64,000 bases of DNA from Paenibacillus sp. PCH8 (GTDB lineage: Bacteria; Bacillota; Bacilli; Paenibacillales; Paenibacillaceae): assembly GCF_002968835.1 (NCBI RefSeq), contig NZ_PKQK01000001.1, positions 1,736,001-1,800,000 of the forward strand, read 5' to 3'. The notes below the pieces were generated by a model. The model saw only the letters and a list, made by a program, of their open reading frames with translations, was not told the origin of the DNA and ran no database searches. Made by a program: the position numbers and the translations under genes. Shown here piece after piece: positions 54,550-62,327 of this stretch (position 1 is the first letter of the stretch; the number at the start of each line of letters is the position of its first letter).

Positions 54550-55662
54550 TTAAGGAGTAGGAGACAGAGATCGAAATGGTAAGGCGCACACCCGGTTACG
54601 TCCTGTATTCTTGGCTTCATATAATGCACGGTCGGCCTGTTCGAAGAAGTCACTATCATCATGATCATCACAATGATCCGGATACACAGCGACACCAATG
54701 GAGATGGTCAGACGTATGGTATGCCCATCCGGTAGGGCAAATTGGTATTTCTCTACCGCCTGCCGGATGGATTCGGCAATAGCCATTGCCTGACGGTGTC
54801 CACAGTCAAGCAAGAGGATGGCGAATTCTTCACCACCGCTTCGTGACACGATATCGGCGGAACGCGCATGCTCAACGAACAATTGTCCGAGTTGCTTCAG
54901 TACGGCATCTCCGGCGGAGTGACCGAAGGAATCGTTTACCTTTTTGAATCGGTCAATATCGATGGCAAGCAAGGATAGCTTTTTTTGGTAATCCCGTGCA
55001 TGCTGCAACTCCGATTGAAGTGATTTTTCGAACTGTCGTCGGTTGCTCAGGTTGGTAAGATGGTCGGTAGATGCTCTGCGTTCCAACAGAAATAACATCT
55101 CATTAGATTTATTGATGAACTCTGCGATGATATAGATAAATATTCCACCGACGAAGGAAATGGTCATCTGTAGCGGATATACCTTCATTAATGAATTCAT
55201 GCTGGTGGTGTTCAACATCAGGATGATAAAGATCAAGCTTATGCTCAGCAGATTCATCGTAATAATTTTGGTTAGTCTGGACCATGAAGCATAAGCAAAA
55301 TATACACCGGACAGTCCAATCAGGGTCATGACAAATCCAGCATCAATGGCAGAAGATGAGATGCCAAACATCACAATGCGAAGGATGGAGATAACGAGTC
55401 CCGCAATGATCGAAGCTATTCCTCCCAGATATACAGCTGCGGTAACGACGGCCAGATGCCGCAGATCTACAATGGTAGTTTCGTTCAGAGGGAAGGAATA
55501 GTTCATGAGTACTGTGCCGTAGATGCCGAATAATAAGCCGCCGATTATCTGAACACGCAGCGAGGGAAAAGGCAAACGAATACTATAGAACTTGGTGATA
55601 ATTCCGGATACGTACATAAACGTAATCATGACACAGATATTGATAAAAAAAGTGCTTACCAA
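54550..55662 (-). CDS. Membrane diguanylate cyclase (GGDEF)
   Basis: TTG 55662 is seven bases after AAGGGGGG; a GTG at 55686 is the longer option. The N-terminal half (to about residue 190) has six hydrophobic helices like the 5TM-5TMR_LYT sensor, including LNETTIVDLRHLAVV. The GGDEF domain follows, with active site SRSGGEEF (GGEEF at about 276-280) and DIDRFKKVNDSFGH. The intact motif predicts cyclic-di-GMP synthesis, perhaps in response to an envelope ligand. 370 residues. Confidence 0.9.
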   Translation of the reverse strand: MVSTFFINICVMITFMYVSGIITKFYSIRLPFPSLRVQIIGGLLFGIYGTVLMNYSFPLNETTIVDLRHLAVVTAAVYLGGIASIIAGLVISILRIVMFGISSSAIDAGFVMTLIGLSGVYFAYASWSRLTKIITMNLLSISLIFIILMLNTTSMNSLMKVYPLQMTISFVGGIFIYIIAEFINKSNEMLFLLERRASTDHLTNLSNRRQFEKSLQSELQHARDYQKKLSLLAIDIDRFKKVNDSFGHSAGDAVLKQLGQLFVEHARSADIVSRSGGEEFAILLLDCGHRQAMAIAESIRQAVEKYQFALPDGHTIRLTISIGVAVYPDHCDDHDDSDFFEQADRALYEAKNTGRNRVCALPFRSLSPTP

Positions 55663-55800
55663 ACGACATCCCCCCTTTTTACGCACATCCCTTCATTTTA
55701 TCTGAAAATCGATACAGTAGCGAACCATATTATCCCATATTAATGAGGGCATTGCTGGGAAAGGTGTAATTATTCTATAATCAGGTTGTTGGCGTCGATA

Positions 55801-55838
55801 TTGACTTCGTTATATAATGAGATTTATACTTAATCTAA
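55801..55838 (+). promoter_or_regulatory. perR promoter with overlapping PerR-type box
   Basis: TTGACT (55801-55806), 18 bases, TATACT (55825-55830). TTATACTTAATCTAA (55824-55838) matches the 7-1-7 PerR pattern with two asymmetric positions and covers the -10 box. Autoregulation is inferred. Confidence 0.68.
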
Positions 55839-55938
55839 TTCAAAATGTATTCCTTCTTTATGTGAGAGACCCTGGAAAGTAGAAGATCAACGTCTGATTT
55901 GATATATAAATGATAGATTGAGCAAAGGAGAAATGGTT

Positions 55939-56334
55939 GTGAGAACTTTAAATCTGACAATACAACGGCAAGCGGTATATGATGTGGTGCGCCATTCGCA
56001 GGATCATCCGACAGCTGCCGATGTCATGAATCGACTGGTGGAACAAGGATATAATCTGGCCTATGGCACGGTATACAATTCTCTTCGTTATCTCACGGAC
56101 AAAGAAATGATTCGCGAACTCAAACTAGGTGAGACGGCAAGTCGATACGATGCCCGCATGGATGATCATCAGCATATTATGTGTGAAGTGTGTGGCAAGG
56201 TGGACGAGGTTATGACGGAGGTGCCTCCGCAATGGATGAAACAGGTCGCTGAAGAAACCGGATATACAATCGACCATGCACATGTGGTCTTTGGAGGTGT
56301 CTGCGGGGAATGCAGAAACAAACGGATCAAGTAA
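55939..56334 (+). CDS. perR: PerR: Fur-family peroxide-sensing repressor
   Basis: GTG 55939 is eight bases after AAGGAG; ATG 55933 and TTG 55918 are less suitable. The 131-residue protein has the Fur winged helix (QRQAVYDVVRHSQDHPTAAD and YGTVYNSLRYL). The regulatory metal residues include DDHQHIMC. Structural zinc is held by CEVC and CGEC. Lack of a Fur-type His-rich tail, the catalase gene nearby and PerR-type boxes favour PerR over Fur or Zur. It overlaps the next gene by 25 bases. Confidence 0.85.
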   Translation: MRTLNLTIQRQAVYDVVRHSQDHPTAADVMNRLVEQGYNLAYGTVYNSLRYLTDKEMIRELKLGETASRYDARMDDHQHIMCEVCGKVDEVMTEVPPQWMKQVAEETGYTIDHAHVVFGGVCGECRNKRIK

Positions 56335-57116
56335 AAGTAAGGTTGCCTGGTCGCCGTTTGCCCCTTAGGGTCAAACCTGCCTTGTCGGATTCAGCACCGG
56401 TTGTGGATAATTGTCCGACTACACGGCGTGTCATTCTGATCAGCCCGATGCCGGGACAGGTCCATGAATTGGTGAAGGCTCTGACAGACAGCTGCTTCGA
56501 CGTGCTGGTCTTCCATCGCTGGGAACCGGATCTGCATGAACGTCTGGTGTTTGATCTGTTAATCTATGATCTTTCGGTTGCCGGAACCATCGATGCATTC
56601 GCTGGTATCAGCAGCCGATTGAATCGGGAGGCAGAACATACAACACCTTGTCTGTATCTGGTGGGGGAGAAGATGATCGGCAGTGCAAGTGGGCCGATGC
56701 TTCAGGAAGAGTTGCTGGTGTGGCCTGCTCGACCGCAGGAAGCTCTTTACCGGGTACAGCGCATGATTGGCAACAGCCCAGCGCTGCCGAAACGTGGGTT
56801 TTTACCTGAAGAAGGACAGCGTATTGGATTCAAGGATCTGTGGCTCGATCGGGAACGGATGAGCGTACAGCGCGATAATAACCGGATTCATCTAACCAAG
56901 ACCGAATATGATCTGTTGCTCAAGCTGATTGATGCCAAAGGTGCAGTCATTTCCCGTGAGGAGATGCTCAGTGATATTTGGGAGACGGATTTTACAGGTG
57001 GAAGCAATGTGGTCGATGTTCATATCAAAAGCTTACGCAAGAAATTAGGAGATAACGCGTCTTCGCCGCAGTATATTGTAACCGTAAGAGGAGTGGGCTA
57101 CCGCCTGGCGGATTAG
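56310..57116 (+). CDS. Orphan OmpR-type regulator with degenerate receiver domain
   Basis: ATG 56310 lies inside the end of perR, behind GGGGA, so translation is probably coupled. The N-terminal part (about 35-150) looks like a receiver fold but starts VILISPMPG without the acidic pair. It ends LLVWPARPQE without the conserved Lys-Pro, although an Asp is kept in LLIYDLSV. The C-terminal OmpR winged helix is intact (IHLTKTEYDLLLKLI, VVDVHIKSLRKKLG, YIVTVRGVGYRL). No kinase gene is adjacent. It is likely phosphorylation-independent. 268 residues. Confidence 0.85.
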   Translation: MQKQTDQVKVRLPGRRLPLRVKPALSDSAPVVDNCPTTRRVILISPMPGQVHELVKALTDSCFDVLVFHRWEPDLHERLVFDLLIYDLSVAGTIDAFAGISSRLNREAEHTTPCLYLVGEKMIGSASGPMLQEELLVWPARPQEALYRVQRMIGNSPALPKRGFLPEEGQRIGFKDLWLDRERMSVQRDNNRIHLTKTEYDLLLKLIDAKGAVISREEMLSDIWETDFTGGSNVVDVHIKSLRKKLGDNASSPQYIVTVRGVGYRLAD

Positions 57117-57310
57117 TCCGCTTTTTTTTATGCTCAATTATATCGTTCACTTCACGCTTTTTCGGGTACTACCTACTAGATAGGCAGATCAGAATCATTT
57201 CCTTAAAAACATGTTCATGGTTCATTCATGGAGTGTATAAGAACCTCATCTTAATCTCATGTGAAACTCATGCAAGCGTGGATCTGGACATGTTAGAATC
57301 ATTTTAACAG

Positions 57311-57325
57311 TTAGATCAAGTCTAA
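57311..57325 (+). promoter_or_regulatory. PerR-type box upstream of katA
   Basis: TTAGATCAAGTCTAA differs by one base from the box before dps. A -10-like TAGAAT lies at 57294-57299 just upstream. The remaining stretch 57117-57290 shows no other clear signal. Confidence 0.68.
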
Positions 57326-57406
57326 ATGTATATTTAAACTGAAGCCGAATATGATTTTAATAGTAGATATATGCAGCAGACGTGAGACCCATTAGAGGAG
57401 GACGAC

Positions 57407-58873
57407 ATGATGACAGAACGTATGACAACCAATCAGGGAGCACCTGTCGGTGATAACCAGAATTCCCGCACAGCAGGCAGAAGAGGACCAACACTGCTTG
57501 AAGACTACCACCTCATTGAGAAAATAGCCCACTTTGACCGTGAACGTATTCCCGAAAGGGTTGTACATGCAAGGGGTGCAGGAGCTCATGGCGTATTTAC
57601 GTTGGAGCAGAGCATGAAGGACTATACAACAGCGGACTTCCTGCAAGATCCGGGTACGGAGACCGATGTACTGGTTCGATTCTCAACCGTGATTCACGGT
57701 ACGGGTTCACCAGAGACTGCACGAGATCCGCGTGGATTTGCCGTGAAGTTCTACACAAGGGAAGGCAACTATGATATCGTCGGTAACCATCTGCCCGTGT
57801 TCTTCATCCGTGATGCCATGAAGTTCCCTGACATGGTTCACTCACTGAAGCCTGCCCCGGATACGAACATTCAGGACCCGGCTAGATACTGGGATTTTAT
57901 GACCCTCTCCCCTGAATCAACACATATGATGACCTGGTTATTCTCCGATCTGGGTACACCAGCAAGTTATCGTCAGATGGATGGATTCGGCGTACATGCT
58001 TTCAAGTGGATTAATGCACAGGGTAAGGTCCACTATGTGAAGTATAAGTGGGAATCTGCACAAGGTGTTCGTGGCTTCTCTCGTCAGGAGGCATCCGAGG
58101 TACAAGGGCAGGATTTCAATCATGCTACGAGAGACCTGCGTGATCATATCCAAAACGGACAATACCCGCAGTGGAAATTGCAGGTTCAGTTGTTAAAGCC
58201 AGAGCAGATGGATGACTTCGCCTTTGATCCGCTGGACCCTACGAAGACCTGGCCTGAAGATGTACTCCCATTCCAGACGGTGGGAACTATGACCCTGAAT
58301 CGGAATCCGCAAAACTTCTTTGCTGAAGTGGAACAGGCAGCCTTTTCTCCAAGTGCGCTTGTACCTGGAATTGAGCCTTCCGAAGACAAATTGCTGCAAG
58401 GACGCTTATTCTCCTACCCGGATACACAGCGTCACCGTCTTGGAACGAACTATATGCAAATTCCGGTGAATTGCCCTTACGCACCTGTTCGTAATCATCA
58501 GCGTGATGGACTCATGAATGTGAATCAGGACCCGTCTCCAGTGAACTATGAACCAAACAGTTCCGGGAACAGCCCGCAGGAAGATCCGGCGTACCGGGAC
58601 AGTCAGGTTCCACTGCAAGGGCACATCACACGTGAGAAGATCGAAAAGACCGATGACTACACACAAGCAGGGGAACTATTCCGTTCATTCAGTCCTGTAG
58701 AACAGCAACATTTGCTGGATAACCTGATCCATGACTTCAAGGGTGTATCAGTCGATATTCAAATGCGTGCCCTGTGCCATTTCTTCCGGGCCGATGGACA
58801 GCTTGGCGGACGTTTGGCTCATGGACTTGGGGTAGATATTTCTGCACATATGCCGTCGCAGGATCCAAAATAA
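57407..58873 (+). CDS. katA: Catalase (monofunctional, heme)
   Basis: ATG 57407 follows GAGGAGG. The 488-residue protein is a small-subunit clade catalase. The catalytic His lies in ERVVHARGAGAHG, the Asn in REGNYDIVGNHLP and the heme ligand Tyr in RLFSYPDTQRHRLG. It breaks down hydrogen peroxide in the cytoplasm. The PerR-type box in its leader and perR upstream support peroxide-inducible expression. Confidence 0.94.
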   Translation: MMTERMTTNQGAPVGDNQNSRTAGRRGPTLLEDYHLIEKIAHFDRERIPERVVHARGAGAHGVFTLEQSMKDYTTADFLQDPGTETDVLVRFSTVIHGTGSPETARDPRGFAVKFYTREGNYDIVGNHLPVFFIRDAMKFPDMVHSLKPAPDTNIQDPARYWDFMTLSPESTHMMTWLFSDLGTPASYRQMDGFGVHAFKWINAQGKVHYVKYKWESAQGVRGFSRQEASEVQGQDFNHATRDLRDHIQNGQYPQWKLQVQLLKPEQMDDFAFDPLDPTKTWPEDVLPFQTVGTMTLNRNPQNFFAEVEQAAFSPSALVPGIEPSEDKLLQGRLFSYPDTQRHRLGTNYMQIPVNCPYAPVRNHQRDGLMNVNQDPSPVNYEPNSSGNSPQEDPAYRDSQVPLQGHITREKIEKTDDYTQAGELFRSFSPVEQQHLLDNLIHDFKGVSVDIQMRALCHFFRADGQLGGRLAHGLGVDISAHMPSQDPK

Positions 58874-58922
58874 CTCACAGTTCGACTCTGTTCTCTGAAC
58901 ATCATATCAACGGACATTCAGT

Positions 58923-58967
58923 AAAGACCGGGCGGGACCGCAAAATTCGGACCCCCTCGGTCTTTAT
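58923..58967 (+). terminator. Terminator of katA
   Basis: AAAGACCGGGCGGG pairs with CCCCCTCGGTCTTT with two mismatches around a loop of about 14 bases. Confidence 0.8.
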
Positions 58968-59031
58968 GTATGTATTGATGTAATGGAAAACAATTTTACA
59001 AATCATTTACAGAAAATAGCTTACATAGAGG

Positions 59032-59067
59032 TTGACTTATCATATGATGGCACTACAATGGGTAGTG
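59032..59067 (+). promoter_or_regulatory. Promoter and operator of the BlaI-type gene
   Basis: TTGACT (59032-59037), 16 bases, TACAAT (59054-59059). CACTAC (59051-59056) and GTAGTG (59062-59067) form an inverted repeat over the -10 box, as BlaI/MecI operators do. Autorepression is inferred. Confidence 0.65.
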
Positions 59068-59083
59068 TGAGGGGTGTCAGAAC

Positions 59084-59500
59084 ATGAGAATACACAATTT
59101 CAAAGTGGGTGAGCGTGGGCTCAACCGATTTTTCGGTCCGCTGGAGGCCAAGATCATGGACATTTTATGGGCTCGTCCTGGTAGCAGCATCCGTGAAGTG
59201 CAGACCGCACTTGAACAAGACAAAGACGTCAATTTCAATACAGTCATGACCGTGATGAACCGGCTTGTGGACAAGGGACTCCTGGGCAAGTCGCAAAAGG
59301 GTAGAACATCTTTGTACCAACCGGTACAGAGCAAGGAGGAGTTTATGAACGATCAATCCAAGGAACTATCGCATGAGCTCGTGGATGAATTCGGTGCTCT
59401 GGCACTGAATCATATGCTGGATGCACTGGATGAAGCAGATGCGGGTCTGATCGAACGCCTGGAACAGAAGATTAAACAGTGGAAAAAGGATAACGATTAA
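59084..59500 (+). CDS. BlaI/MecI/CopY-family repressor
   Basis: ATG 59084. The 138-residue protein has the BlaI winged helix: LEAKIMDILWARPGSSIREV and NFNTVMTVMNRLVDKGLL. A C-terminal dimerisation part rich in acidic residues follows. It is one base from the M56 peptidase gene, the usual repressor-sensor pair. Confidence 0.92.
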   Translation: MRIHNFKVGERGLNRFFGPLEAKIMDILWARPGSSIREVQTALEQDKDVNFNTVMTVMNRLVDKGLLGKSQKGRTSLYQPVQSKEEFMNDQSKELSHELVDEFGALALNHMLDALDEADAGLIERLEQKIKQWKKDND

Positions 59501-59501
59501 G

Positions 59502-60362
59502 ATGTGGAAGGCGCGCTCGAAACTTTTGTTTACCGTCGGTTTCGGCATACCGTTACTCGTGTTCATACAGATGTTCATGTACGCGATGTACAAAATCTTT
59601 GGCTGGGATATCCCGTTTAACCTGCTGTGGCTCTGCAATCACTGGATGAGCCGTCTGGGCTGGTTATCCGTCGGACATTTCCTACTGGTACTGGTCTTGC
59701 TGACATTCGCCGGGACAGGTTGGTTGCTAACGGTTCGCATGATGCAAACCCGGGCAGCCGTGCGCAAACTCCGTTCTATGGAAGTCCGGACATTATCCCG
59801 GGAACTGGAGTCCACGTATGACCATCTCGGACAACCTGGCTTCATTGTGGTGGACAAGCCATCGCCAGTGGCATTCACCATCGGTCTATGGAGGCCCTAT
59901 ATTGTTCTTTCCACTGGGCTTCTGAACATGCTTGATGCAGAAGAGGAGATCGCCGTTGTGTATCATGAAGTACACCATCTGTGGCACCGTGACCCACTGA
60001 AAACAACAATGCTATCGGTGTTCGCAATCATGATGCCGTATATTCCCGTATTGAAGCATACGTCAGTACATTACAACATCGTCAGGGAAATTCTGGCGGA
60101 CAATGAGGCTATTGAACGTACAGGCAATGCGGCAGGCATAGGCAGTGCATTACTCAAGCTGCTCCGTGCTTGTCCTGAACCTTGGGGAGCCAGAGAACGG
60201 ACGGTTCAATCGTCATTCGCGGATACTTCAGTGAATGTCCGCATTTCACGTCTGCTCGACCCGGAACAAGACGTTACGTTGAGATTGCCACGCTATGCGG
60301 TTCTAATGTCGGCTACTGTTTTCCTGATGCTGTCGATCTTGTTTGTATGGTCTATCGGATAA
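59502..60362 (+). CDS. M56-family membrane metallopeptidase (BlaR1-like)
   Basis: ATG 59502 starts right after the repressor gene. Membrane helices at about residues 8-30 and 55-80 precede the zinc-protease motif HEVHH (155-159) and a third helix near the C-terminus. The 286-residue protein lacks the penicillin-binding sensor domain of BlaR1. It would cut the BlaI-type repressor in response to an unknown signal. No beta-lactamase or penicillin-binding protein gene lies nearby. Confidence 0.88.
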   Translation: MWKARSKLLFTVGFGIPLLVFIQMFMYAMYKIFGWDIPFNLLWLCNHWMSRLGWLSVGHFLLVLVLLTFAGTGWLLTVRMMQTRAAVRKLRSMEVRTLSRELESTYDHLGQPGFIVVDKPSPVAFTIGLWRPYIVLSTGLLNMLDAEEEIAVVYHEVHHLWHRDPLKTTMLSVFAIMMPYIPVLKHTSVHYNIVREILADNEAIERTGNAAGIGSALLKLLRACPEPWGARERTVQSSFADTSVNVRISRLLDPEQDVTLRLPRYAVLMSATVFLMLSILFVWSIG

Positions 60363-60415
60363 AACATTGGAGTCCATGTAAGGTTGGTTGAATAATACTA
60401 GGGAGGATGATGAAC

Positions 60416-60829
60416 ATGAATAACAGAAGTGTGGAGATTGGACTGTTTTTCTCAAGGATTATGATTGGCTTAATCTTTGTATTGCATGGCTGGAGTAAAT
60501 TCGAAGGTGGAATCAGTGGTACCGTCGGTTTTTTTGAAAGTATCGGTATTCCCGGTTTTCTGGCATCCGTTGTAGCCATTATTGAACTCGCGGGTGGCGC
60601 GGCCATGATCCTCGGTCTGGGCACGCGCGTATTTGCTGCCTTGTTTGTTGTTGTAATGGGCGGGGTACTGCTTACGGCCAAAGTGGGTGAGCCGTTCATG
60701 AGTGGTACGGAGTTCGATTATCTGTTGCTTGCAGGTTCCCTGACACTGCTCTTCACGGGAAGCCGCTTCCTGGCGGTGGACCATTTCTTCTCCAGACAGG
60801 GGAACACTCGTCAGAATGTAAGTGCTTGA
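60416..60829 (+). CDS. DoxX-family membrane protein
   Basis: ATG 60416 is nine bases after GGGAGG. The 137-residue protein has four membrane helices, with FSRIMIGLIFVLHGWSKFEG at the start and a glycine-rich ELAGGAAMILGLG segment, both usual in DoxX. Such proteins are linked to thiol or redox balance. It precedes the pirin gene, a frequent neighbour. Confidence 0.88.
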   Translation: MNNRSVEIGLFFSRIMIGLIFVLHGWSKFEGGISGTVGFFESIGIPGFLASVVAIIELAGGAAMILGLGTRVFAALFVVVMGGVLLTAKVGEPFMSGTEFDYLLLAGSLTLLFTGSRFLAVDHFFSRQGNTRQNVSA

Positions 60830-60866
60830 TAACTGAATAAATACTGTCCATAAGCATATGAAGGTT

Positions 60867-60960
60867 ACAGGGCTGGCCCTGTAATAAGGCTCTTTACTGG
60901 CCAGCCCGGTTCGAAATGAAGTATTGGCGAACCGGGCTGATCGGTAAAGAGTTTTTTTTC
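60867..60960 (+). terminator. Compound terminator after doxX with alternative pairing
   Basis: CTCTTTAC (60890-60897) pairs with GTAAAGAG (60944-60951) and an inner CAGCCCGGTTCG/CGAACCGGGCTG stem, followed by eight T. Upstream, GGGCTGGCC (60870-60878) can instead pair with GGCCAGCCC (60899-60907), which would compete with the terminator stem. Confidence 0.8.
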
Positions 60961-61075
60961 GTTTGGACGACATGCCTATGGTTTGGTACAATGAGAATAA
61001 GTAGGCTACTAAGAAAAAATAAGAAGGTTAATTTGAGTTTATGTATACCAAATAAAGATGAGGAGGATGTACTTT

Positions 61076-61777
61076 ATGATTAACGTCATTCCATCCGATG
61101 CCCGCTCCAGCTTCGATCGGGGCTGGCTCCGTGGCAGTCACAGCTTTTCCTTTGGAGAATACCAGGACCCGGAGAATACGGCGTTTGGACCGATGCGGGT
61201 AGCTAATGACGATGTCATTGCTCCTGGTCGCGGTTTTGGGGCTCACCCACACAGCGATATGGAGATTGTATCCATTGTGCTGAATGGCAAGCTGCGACAT
61301 GAAGATAATCTGGGCAACGTAGCGGTTACCGCATTTGGCGGCATTCAGCGAATGTCAGCAGGCAGTGGCATGATTCATACGGAGCATAATGCATCCGATA
61401 CCGAGGAAGTGCGTCTGCTTCAGCTCTGGTTCATGCCAGAGACGAAAGGGTTGCCGCCCTCCTATGAGACCACTTCTTTTGATCCAGCGGCATTGGCAGG
61501 CACGCTCGTGCCTGTTGTCTCCCCGGACGGAGGACCAAGAGTGGCGACCATTCATCAGGATATGACGGTTTACCTCGGTCGATTGTCAGAAGGTGAGAGA
61601 TTTACTTTTAACCAGGATGCTGGACGCCGGATGTACATTTTCTCCATTGAAGGCAAGCTGGGATTGAATGGAGATTATCTGTTGAATGAAGGGGACACAG
61701 CTCGTGTGGAACAGACGACTTCAGTGGATCTGGAAGCAAGTGGAGAGACGTTCTATATGTTAATTGACTTGCCGTAA
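61076..61777 (+). CDS. Pirin-family protein (YhaK-like)
   Basis: ATG 61076 is nine bases after GAGGAGG. The bicupin protein of 233 residues carries the metal-site segment GFGAHPHSDMEIVSIVLNG with two His, and later GMIHTEHNAS. Bacterial pirins include quercetin dioxygenases and redox sensors. The substrate is not known here. Confidence 0.9.
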   Translation: MINVIPSDARSSFDRGWLRGSHSFSFGEYQDPENTAFGPMRVANDDVIAPGRGFGAHPHSDMEIVSIVLNGKLRHEDNLGNVAVTAFGGIQRMSAGSGMIHTEHNASDTEEVRLLQLWFMPETKGLPPSYETTSFDPAALAGTLVPVVSPDGGPRVATIHQDMTVYLGRLSEGERFTFNQDAGRRMYIFSIEGKLGLNGDYLLNEGDTARVEQTTSVDLEASGETFYMLIDLP

Positions 61778-61825
61778 CTGGCGGATATGATATCAACTCC
61801 AAGATCAGAGGGAGGATGCACACTT

Positions 61826-62164
61826 ATGGCGCAACAGGAATGGTTTATGGTGAAACACGGGGTGACCGGGCGTGGACTGGCGAATAGCAAAACAGATTCA
61901 CAGCTGTCCTATCGGTTCCAACAGGAGGGCACAGGATTTGTTTTTAACGTTACAGGTCTGGACGATCAGACCGTGGAACAGATCCTGGAACTCAGACAGG
62001 AGCTGAACGTCTTCCGATTTGTACAACGCAAGGATCAGCCTCTCGTGAAGAACTGGTACTACGTGGAGGGCGACCGGGTGGAGTACGATCGGGAACGTCA
62101 CACACTAAGCATCTATGCGAAATCGGAGATTCGCTATGTTCCGGAAGATTATTTTGCTGATTAA
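61826..62164 (+). CDS. Hypothetical protein
   Basis: ATG 61826 is behind GGGAGG. The 112-residue protein is hydrophilic, with no signal or membrane segment; landmarks are WFMVKHGVTGRGL, VTGLDDQTVEQILELRQELN and EIRYVPEDYF. I do not recognise a family. It follows pirin by 48 bases and may share its transcript. Confidence 0.6.
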   Translation: MAQQEWFMVKHGVTGRGLANSKTDSQLSYRFQQEGTGFVFNVTGLDDQTVEQILELRQELNVFRFVQRKDQPLVKNWYYVEGDRVEYDRERHTLSIYAKSEIRYVPEDYFAD

Positions 62165-62282
62165 TATATATATGGAAAAATTAATGAATAAATAAGACTT
62201 ATACGTTAAATAGGTCTAGAAGGGGCTGTCTCAAAAGCCCTTAAAAAGCGTAATGTCAAAAAGAAATAACACTCATACGTTC

Positions 62283-62327
62283 AAAAAAGGACAAAGCAGA
62301 GGTTTATCCTGCTTTGTCCTTTTTGCG
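62283..62327 (-). terminator. Terminator overlapping the end of the transposase gene
   Basis: On the minus strand AAAAAGGACAAAGCAG pairs with CTGCTTTGTCCTTTTT with a loop of about 12 bases. The stem includes the last codons (KKDKAG). Confidence 0.82.
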
